10,941 nt of DNA from the NCBI GenBank assembly GCA_023428515.1, contig JAEYXI010000257.1, positions 1 through 10,941 on the forward strand, written 5' to 3'. The notes under the pieces are model-generated. The model was not told where the DNA came from and did no database searches. It was given only the letters and a program-made list of their open reading frames with translations. Numbering within the stretch: position 1 is the stretch's first letter; every line of letters begins with the position of its first letter. A program made the position numbers and the translations under genes. This DNA is from Pseudomonadota bacterium. GTDB lineage: Bacteria; Pseudomonadota; Alphaproteobacteria; Rhizobiales; Rhizobiaceae. This document shows, piece after piece, positions 6,713 through 10,941 of the stretch.

Positions 6713-7032
6713 TCGCGCCTGCGAAAGCATCGACCAAGCGCCGCAAGGCTATTGCCGAAGCGCTGACGCTGCTCCTGCCCGGCGCACCCTATGCCGACAT
6801 CGAAGCCATCCGCGCCGAGGCCGGCTCCAGGCACATGAAGGAATTGCCGCCGAGCATCGCCGTATGGTTGGCGACGGTCGCGCATGTGCGCCATCAGCAT
6901 ACCGACTACGAACAGTTGCTTGCTGAAGGCTATGACCGCGACGCCGCGCGCTTTTTCGTCATCGACCGCACCAACGAGGTGCTGACATCCTGGCGCGCGA
7001 CAAGGCTGCTCGATCCGGACGACGAGGATTAA
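6709..7032 (+). CDS. DUF2293 domain protein
   Basis: This is a 107-residue protein of unknown function. The segment at residues 45-96 matches the DUF2293 pattern: a run like VAHVRHQHTDYEQLLAEGYD followed by RDAARFFVIDRTNEVLTSW. It is mostly helical, with a basic N-terminus (KASTKRRK) and an acidic tail (DPDDED). It has no signal peptide or membrane segment, so it should be cytoplasmic. The start is GTG at 6709, within GTGA overlapping the trmO stop by four bases, with AGGGA upstream; this is typical translational coupling. Its pairing with a tRNA-modification enzyme suggests, without proving, an RNA-related task. It ends only 9 bp from the convergent TetR gene. Confidence 0.85.
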   Translation: MIAPAKASTKRRKAIAEALTLLLPGAPYADIEAIRAEAGSRHMKELPPSIAVWLATVAHVRHQHTDYEQLLAEGYDRDAARFFVIDRTNEVLTSWRATRLLDPDDED

Positions 7033-7041
7033 CCGCGGGGG

Positions 7042-7617
7042 TCAGGCGGGTTCGGCGATCGCGCCGTAACGGAGGCCGTCAAGCGTCAGGCCGAGCAGGC
7101 GCTGGCAGCGCTTTTCGGCCTCCTGGCCGTGCAGGCTCGCCGACACCTGCGCGGCGACCGTGATCAGTATGTCCTCGGCCTGCACGTCGCAGCGGACCAC
7201 CCCGGCATCGGCGGCCGCATCGAGCAGCGAAGTGAGCGCGGCGGCAAGCCGGCTGCGCGAGTGGGTGAAAATCTCGGCGTCGGACTTCATCGCCGATTTC
7301 ATCGCGTCGGCAAAACCGTATTTGACCATCATCAGCGCCGCATAACGGTCGAGCCACGCCTTCAGCGCATCGAGCGGCGGCAGATCGCCGGCGAGCGTCT
7401 CGGCGGCCGCCTGAAGGCGCTCGACCTCGGTGCGGTAGAGAGCGGCGAGCAGCGCGTCGCGATTGTGGAAATGGCGGTAGAGCGTGCCGATGCCGACACC
7501 TGCCCGCTCGGCCACGGCGGCGAGCGAAAGGTCGCCCTGCCCCTCCCTGACGAGGGCGGTGGCGGCATCCAGCAGCTTTTCCCTGTTACGCTCGGCATCG
7601 GCGCGAAGGCGACGCAA
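7042..7617 (-). CDS. TetR/AcrR-family repressor
   Basis: From the start chosen here the protein has 191 residues, the usual size for the family. Residues 10-55 form the DNA-binding domain, with the helix-turn-helix LSLAAVAERAGVGIGTLYRHF at about 30-50. The helical C-terminal ligand domain (about 80-185) resembles that of SbtR-like regulators. The chosen start is TTG at 7617-7615, preceded by AGGAGG at ideal spacing. An ATG at 7683 in the same frame would add 22 residues, but it lies inside one of the operator repeats, has no ribosome site, and adds a charged segment not typical of the family. The gene is divergent from a short-chain dehydrogenase across twin inverted repeats, so it very probably represses both that gene and itself. 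The inducing ligand is unknown. Confidence 0.85.
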   Translation of the reverse strand: MRRLRADAERNREKLLDAATALVREGQGDLSLAAVAERAGVGIGTLYRHFHNRDALLAALYRTEVERLQAAAETLAGDLPPLDALKAWLDRYAALMMVKYGFADAMKSAMKSDAEIFTHSRSRLAAALTSLLDAAADAGVVRCDVQAEDILITVAAQVSASLHGQEAEKRCQRLLGLTLDGLRYGAIAEPA

Positions 7618-7651
7618 GATTTCCTCCTGAAATTTTTTATGTTCTTCCCCC

Positions 7652-7679
7652 TTGGAAAACGGAGGAGGCTCCGTATATG
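7652..7679 (+). promoter_or_regulatory. Candidate promoter of the short-chain dehydrogenase
   Basis: TTGGAA and TATATG are separated by 16 bp, with operator copy 1 in the spacer. Occupancy by the repressor would exclude RNA polymerase. Confidence 0.45.
7659..7674. promoter_or_regulatory. TetR operator copy 1, ACGGAG-N4-CTCCGT
   Basis: This is a perfect 6-bp inverted repeat around GAGG, followed by AT. It sits between a possible -35 (TTGGAA, 7652-7657) and -10 (TATATG, 7674-7679) of the dehydrogenase gene. Its centre is 27 bp from that of copy 2, and it is upstream of the TetR start codon proposed here. Confidence 0.85.
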
Positions 7680-7685
7680 GCAAAA

Positions 7686-7701
7686 ACGGAGATGCCTCCG
7701 T
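7686..7701. promoter_or_regulatory. TetR operator copy 2, ACGGAG-N4-CTCCGT
   Basis: The arms are identical to copy 1, around ATGC, and again followed by AT. The site would cover the transcription start of the dehydrogenase gene if the candidate promoter is right. Two identical sites in a divergent TetR gap strongly imply cooperative or double-dimer binding by the neighbouring repressor. Confidence 0.85.
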
Positions 7702-7740
7702 ATTTAGTGTCCACTGCCCTCAGCGGCAAGGAGAACTCCC

Positions 7741-8589
7741 ATGACATCCAAGGTTTGGTTCATCACCGGCTCGTCCAAAGGTTTTGGTCGGGTCTGGGTG
7801 GAAGCAGCGCTCGCGCGCGGCGACAGGGTCGCGGCGACGGCCCGCGACGTCAGTACCCTCAAGGACCTGGTCGGCAAATATGGCGACGCCATCGCGGCCA
7901 TGAAACTCGACGTCAACGACAAGCGCGCCGTCGATGCGGCGGTCGCAGAGGCGCACCGACGCTTCGGCCGGCTCGACATCGTCATCAACAATGCCGGCTA
8001 CGGCCAGTTCGGCGCGATAGAGGAACTCACCGAAGAAGAAGCCCGCGCGCAGATCGAGACGAATGTGTTCGGCGCACTCTGGGTGACGCAGGCGGCATTG
8101 CCGATCATGCGCAAGCAGGGCTCGGGCCACATCATCCAGATCTCGTCCATCGGCGGGGTCAACGCGTTTGCCAACATCGGCATCTACAACGCCTCGAAAT
8201 GGGCGCTGGAAGGCTTCAGCCAGTCGCTTGCCGGAGAGGTCGCCGACTTCGGCATCCATGTGACGCTGGTCGAGCCGGCGGGTTTCTCGACCGACTGGAG
8301 CGGACCGTCGGCGAAGCGGGCCAATCCCATCGAGGCCTATGAGCCGGCGCGCGAAAAGATGAAAGCGAGGCGCGCAGGCGTGGTGCCGGGCGACCCCGAG
8401 GCAACCGGTCCAGCCATGCTGGCGCTGGTCGATGCGACCGAGCCGCCGCTGCGCGTCTTCTTCGGCGATGTCGGCCTGCCGATGATCAAGCAGGAATACG
8501 CCAATCGCATTGCGCTCTGGGAGAAGTGGGACCATATCGCCGACCTCTCGCAAGGCGTGGCCAAGAACCGCAAGGCCGAGGCCGCCTGA
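7741..8589 (+). CDS. Short-chain dehydrogenase/reductase (classical SDR)
   Basis: This 282-residue oxidoreductase has a Rossmann fold. It shows the nucleotide motif TGSSKGFG at 9-16, NNAG at 83-86, N108, and the catalytic set S136, Y149 and K153. R35 after the second beta strand favours NADP(H) over NAD(H). The C-terminal part (about 185-270) is the variable substrate region, so the substrate cannot be named; the family reduces carbonyls or oxidises alcohols. AAGGAG lies 7 bases before the ATG. The gene is divergent from the TetR repressor with two operators between, which suggests that it is induced by, and perhaps detoxifies, the repressor's ligand (inference). An inverted repeat follows the stop. 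Confidence 0.93.
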   Translation: MTSKVWFITGSSKGFGRVWVEAALARGDRVAATARDVSTLKDLVGKYGDAIAAMKLDVNDKRAVDAAVAEAHRRFGRLDIVINNAGYGQFGAIEELTEEEARAQIETNVFGALWVTQAALPIMRKQGSGHIIQISSIGGVNAFANIGIYNASKWALEGFSQSLAGEVADFGIHVTLVEPAGFSTDWSGPSAKRANPIEAYEPAREKMKARRAGVVPGDPEATGPAMLALVDATEPPLRVFFGDVGLPMIKQEYANRIALWEKWDHIADLSQGVAKNRKAEAA

Positions 8590-8611
8590 TCGCTTCCGCT
8601 TGAGCGAAGCA

Positions 8612-8646
8612 AACAAGCCGCGCCGGGGCGACCCGCGCGGCTTGTT
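8612..8646. terminator. Hairpin terminator between SDR and MOSC genes
   Basis: AACAAGCCGCGC (8612-8623) and GCGCGGCTTGTT (8635-8646) pair over 12 bp with an 11-base loop. There is no long T run, but the stem is GC-rich at the loop end and AT-rich at the base, and it lies between two convergent stop codons, so it can serve both. Confidence 0.75.
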
Positions 8647-8655
8647 GTCGAGTTG

Positions 8656-9273
8656 TCACGTCGCGTAGATCCACTGCTCGGGAACGCGCACCGAAATCTC
8701 CTCGCCGTCGACGATCTTTCCAGGCTTCTCCACCCAGGCGACGAGGCCGCGCAGGCGTTTCGCCGATTTGGGAAAGGCGAGCGCGCCGGCATCGCGGTCC
8801 TCCATTGCGGCATTCTCGGCGATCGCCTGGCCGGCGAAGCGGCAGGGCTTGTTCTGGCCGTCGACCTTGAGCGTCACGCCGCCCTTGAAGAAAAGCAGCG
8901 TGCCGGCAGGCAACATCGACAGGCTAGGCAGGCCCTCGATGACGAGGTTCGCGCCGATCCATTCGGGTTTGAGTTCGGCGATCCCCATGCGCTCGGCGAC
9001 GACGGCTAGTTCGTCCAGCGCGACGATGGAAAGCTGGCGCTCGTTGCGCATTTCGGTGCCGCGCGGATACCAGGGCTCGCGGCCGCCCGAGCGGCGCGTT
9101 TCACCGGCATGGAAGTCGCCTGCAATGCCGTCGAAGCCAAGCGCAAGCTCCGCGACCGGCTCCGTCTGGAAGTCGCCTTTCAGCGCGGCGTAGAGGCCGC
9201 CTACCCTCGCGGCCAGCTTCTGGGCCGGAATGATCCTCGTCGTCTCTCCGAGGTGCTGCATCAGGTCGAGCAT
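8656..9273 (-). CDS. MOSC domain protein
   Basis: The protein has 205 residues, nearly all one MOSC domain (the fold shared with the C-terminus of molybdenum cofactor sulfurase). Recognisable parts are GFDGIAGDFHAGETRR at 46-61, RNERQLSIVA at 76-85, IGANLVIEGL at 106-115 and the conserved cysteine C144 in NKPCR, which in the family is thought to carry sulfur or contact the molybdenum cofactor. It is a stand-alone domain without the beta-barrel N-terminus or ferredoxin part found in YcbX-like proteins, so its substrate is open. AAGGA precedes the ATG by 8 bases. It is in a single-gene unit, convergent with the SDR gene and divergent from the exported protein gene. Confidence 0.87.
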   Translation of the reverse strand: MLDLMQHLGETTRIIPAQKLAARVGGLYAALKGDFQTEPVAELALGFDGIAGDFHAGETRRSGGREPWYPRGTEMRNERQLSIVALDELAVVAERMGIAELKPEWIGANLVIEGLPSLSMLPAGTLLFFKGGVTLKVDGQNKPCRFAGQAIAENAAMEDRDAGALAFPKSAKRLRGLVAWVEKPGKIVDGEEISVRVPEQWIYAT

Positions 9274-9471
9274 CCAGAAATCCTTCGCTTTCGCCCGGAA
9301 AATGGCGGCGGGCTACCGGAACGTCCAGCCAAAAAGAGAAATCGACCCATGAGCGAATGTGATGCTTTGGCGCCCTTCAACCGCGACGACGCCGACCGGT
9401 GGAGCGGCTTTACCATGGTCGGGTTCGGGCGTAGCTTGCCGCCGGGACGGGACACCACGAAGGAGGATCGC

Positions 9472-9888
9472 ATGCTTGCCGTTCTTCGACAGACAATGCT
9501 TGCCGCCACGCTGGTCGCCGCTTCCGGGTCGGCTTTCGCGGCCGACTATGCCTGCGAGGGCGGCCTCGTTCCCTCAGGCCAAAAGATGATCTGCTCAGGC
9601 TTCGAGCCCAACTGGGCGGTCGAACTGGTCTGCAATGGCGGATCGATGAGTTCGAACTTCATCGACGCCTTCTCGGGAACTGACATCCAGACGACACCAG
9701 GTACCGTCACCTTCTCGTCGCAGGACCCCTGGACCTTCGAAACCAGCCACCCGATACGCGGCACGATCGCCGCGACGCCCGGCGGCTGCACCGACGAAAG
9801 CGACGCCGTGCGCGACTTCACCTTCACGCCGACCGCCGCGCCGGGGCTGAGCGGGCCGTTTTTCCCGTTCTGTTGCAGGATTCCGTAG
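9472..9888 (+). CDS. Exported cysteine-rich protein, possibly COG3650-like
   Basis: I do not recognise a named gene. The 138-residue product has a clear signal peptide (residues 1-24, hydrophobic core, SAFAA end), so it is probably periplasmic or surface-bound. The mature part has six cysteines (28, 41, 54, 106, 134, 135), an even number compatible with three disulfides. The stretch GFEPNWAVELVCNGG and the C-terminal FCCR resemble the G-x-EP-x-W-x-V pattern and GCCR end that I associate with the poorly characterised COG3650 family; this is a pattern-level impression only. AGGAGG (9461-9466) lies 5 bases before the ATG. An upstream ATG at 9349 in the same frame is less likely because it lacks such a site and would bury the signal peptide. 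Confidence 0.75.
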   Translation: MLAVLRQTMLAATLVAASGSAFAADYACEGGLVPSGQKMICSGFEPNWAVELVCNGGSMSSNFIDAFSGTDIQTTPGTVTFSSQDPWTFETSHPIRGTIAATPGGCTDESDAVRDFTFTPTAAPGLSGPFFPFCCRIP

Positions 9889-9899
9889 AGCTCGTTGAA

Positions 9900-9927
9900 A
9901 AAAGCCGGGCAATGCCCGGCTTTTCTT
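9900..9927. terminator. Bidirectional Rho-independent terminator
   Basis: AAAAGCCGGGC (9900-9910) and GCCCGGCTTTT (9914-9924) form an 11-bp stem with the 3-base loop AAT, followed by CTT. An A run on the left side makes it usable on the minus strand as well, so it can end both the exported-protein gene and ettA. Confidence 0.88.
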
Positions 9928-9933
9928 GACTGC

Positions 9934-10941
9934 TCAGCGCGTCAACCGCTTGTGCGTCATCCTGTGCGGCACCAGCGCCTCCGGTCCCAGGCGGCGGGCC
10001 TTGTCCTTTTCGTAATCCTCGAAGTTGCCCTCGACCCCCTCGACATGCGCGTCGCCCACGAAGGCCAGCATGTGCGTGGCCACGCGGTCCAGGAACCAGC
10101 GATCATGGGAGATCACGACGGCGCAGCCGGCGAAGTCGACCAGCGCGTCCTCGAGCGCCCGCAGCGTGTCGACGTCGAGATCGTTGGTCGGCTCGTCGAG
10201 CAGGAGTACGTTGCCGCCGTTCTTCAGCATCTTTGCGAGGTGAACGCGGTTGCGCTGGCCGCCCGAGAGGTTGCCGACCTTCTGCTGCTGGTCGCCGCCG
10301 CGGAAGTTGAAGGACGAGCAGTAGGCGCGTGAATTGACCTCGTGCTTGCCGAGCTTGATCACCTCGGCGCCGCCGGAGATTTCCTCCCAGACGGTCTTGT
10401 TGGGGTCGAGCGCGTCACGGCTCTGGTCGACATAGCCGAGCTTGACGGTCTCGCCCTTGCGGATCGTGCCGGAGTCGGGCGTCTCCTGACCGGTGATCAT
10501 GCGGAAGAGCGTCGTCTTGCCGGCGCCGTTCGGGCCGATGACGCCGACGATACCGCCCGGCGGCAGCTTGAACGACAGATCCTCGATGAGGATCTCGTCG
10601 GTGTAGCCCTTCTTCAGGCCCTCGACCTCGATGACGACATTGCCGAGGCGTTCGCTGGACGGGATGACGATCTGCGTGTCGGTCGGCTTGCGGTTCTGGG
10701 CCTGCTCCAGCAGATCTTCATAGGCGGTGATACGCGCCTTGGACTTGGTCTGGCGCGCCTTGGGTGACGACTGGATCCACTCGCGCTCGCGCCAGATCGC
10801 CTTCTGGCGGGCGTCGTCCTCGCGGCCTTCCTGGATGAGGCGCTTGGCCTTGGCGTCGAGGTATTTCGTGTAGTTGCCCTCGTAGGGGATGCCACGGCCG
10901 CGGTCGAGCTCGAGGATCCAGCCGGTGACGTTGTCGAGGAA
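9934..10941 (-). CDS. ettA: EttA energy-dependent translational throttle protein, C-terminal 335 residues
   Basis: The reading frame is open to the right edge, so the gene's 5' part (about 215 codons) is outside. EttA is a cytoplasmic ABC-F ATPase that binds the ribosomal E site and gates the first elongation step according to ATP/ADP level. Counting from the window edge, residues 1-25 are the end of ABC domain 1 (FLDNVTGWILELDRGRG), residues 40-75 the charged linker that contacts P-site tRNA (around AIWREREWIQSSPKARQTK), and 100-335 ABC domain 2. That domain has Walker A GPNGAGKTT at 136-144, signature LSGGQ at 225-229, Walker B LLLDEPTND at about 246-254 and the switch histidine in SHDR at 278-281. 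All catalytic elements of domain 2 are intact. The EttA assignment over Uup or YheS rests on the linker sequence. Confidence 0.95.
   Translation of the reverse strand, partial: FLDNVTGWILELDRGRGIPYEGNYTKYLDAKAKRLIQEGREDDARQKAIWREREWIQSSPKARQTKSKARITAYEDLLEQAQNRKPTDTQIVIPSSERLGNVVIEVEGLKKGYTDEILIEDLSFKLPPGGIVGVIGPNGAGKTTLFRMITGQETPDSGTIRKGETVKLGYVDQSRDALDPNKTVWEEISGGAEVIKLGKHEVNSRAYCSSFNFRGGDQQQKVGNLSGGQRNRVHLAKMLKNGGNVLLLDEPTNDLDVDTLRALEDALVDFAGCAVVISHDRWFLDRVATHMLAFVGDAHVEGVEGNFEDYEKDKARRLGPEALVPHRMTHKRLTR

Noticed and set aside
9934..10500. A separate 188-residue ABC protein beginning at an ATG near 10500
   Set aside because: The frame continues unbroken to the window edge with Walker A and the EttA linker upstream; the ATG is an internal methionine.
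1..10941. CRISPR array, tRNA or rRNA gene, insertion sequence, prophage or integrase site
   Set aside because: I saw no regularly spaced repeats, transposase-like frames, terminal inverted repeats with target duplications, or RNA gene signatures in the window.

Overview
The window is about 10.9 kb of GC-rich, gene-dense chromosomal DNA. Protein content suggests an alphaproteobacterium of the Rhizobiales, probably Mesorhizobium-like: an ArsR-methyltransferase fusion next to metF, a DUF2293 protein, a 28-residue membrane microprotein, and an ORF density typical of that group. The genus is inferred from the style of the proteins, not computed. It reads as ordinary core or near-core chromosome. 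I see no transposase, integrase, phage structural gene, tRNA, rRNA, CRISPR array or plasmid function. Both ends cut through genes.

Layout, left to right. (1) The 3' end of a GH25 lysozyme-like gene on the plus strand. (2) A minus-strand pair: a type III PLP-dependent basic amino acid decarboxylase (ornithine decarboxylase-like, TTG start) followed 33 bp later by an exported SMP-30/gluconolactonase-like protein. (3) A divergent EamA/DMT transporter. (4) A compact unit with a candidate promoter, a strong Shine-Dalgarno, a 28-codon membrane microprotein gene and a bidirectional terminator. (5) A minus-strand operon of an ArsR-family regulator fused to a SAM-dependent methyltransferase domain, then metF, joined by a one-base TGATG overlap. 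A perfect 16-bp palindrome lies over its likely -10 box. (6) A plus-strand pair, trmO (tRNA t6A methyltransferase) and a DUF2293 protein, overlapping by GTGA. (7) A TetR-family repressor, probably with a TTG start, divergent from a short-chain dehydrogenase. Two copies of ACGGAG-N4-CTCCGT lie between them. (8) A minus-strand MOSC-domain protein. (9) A plus-strand exported cysteine-rich protein. (10) The C-terminal 60% of EttA (ABC-F translation factor) on the minus strand.

Two local circuits are well supported. One is a methionine/one-carbon module in which a fused regulator-methyltransferase is likely to sense S-adenosylhomocysteine or SAM and control its own transcription together with metF. 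The other is a self-regulating TetR/SDR divergon with twin operators. The most novel-looking item is the stand-alone 28-residue membrane microprotein gene. I found nothing that looks like a large undescribed multi-gene system, and I do not claim one.
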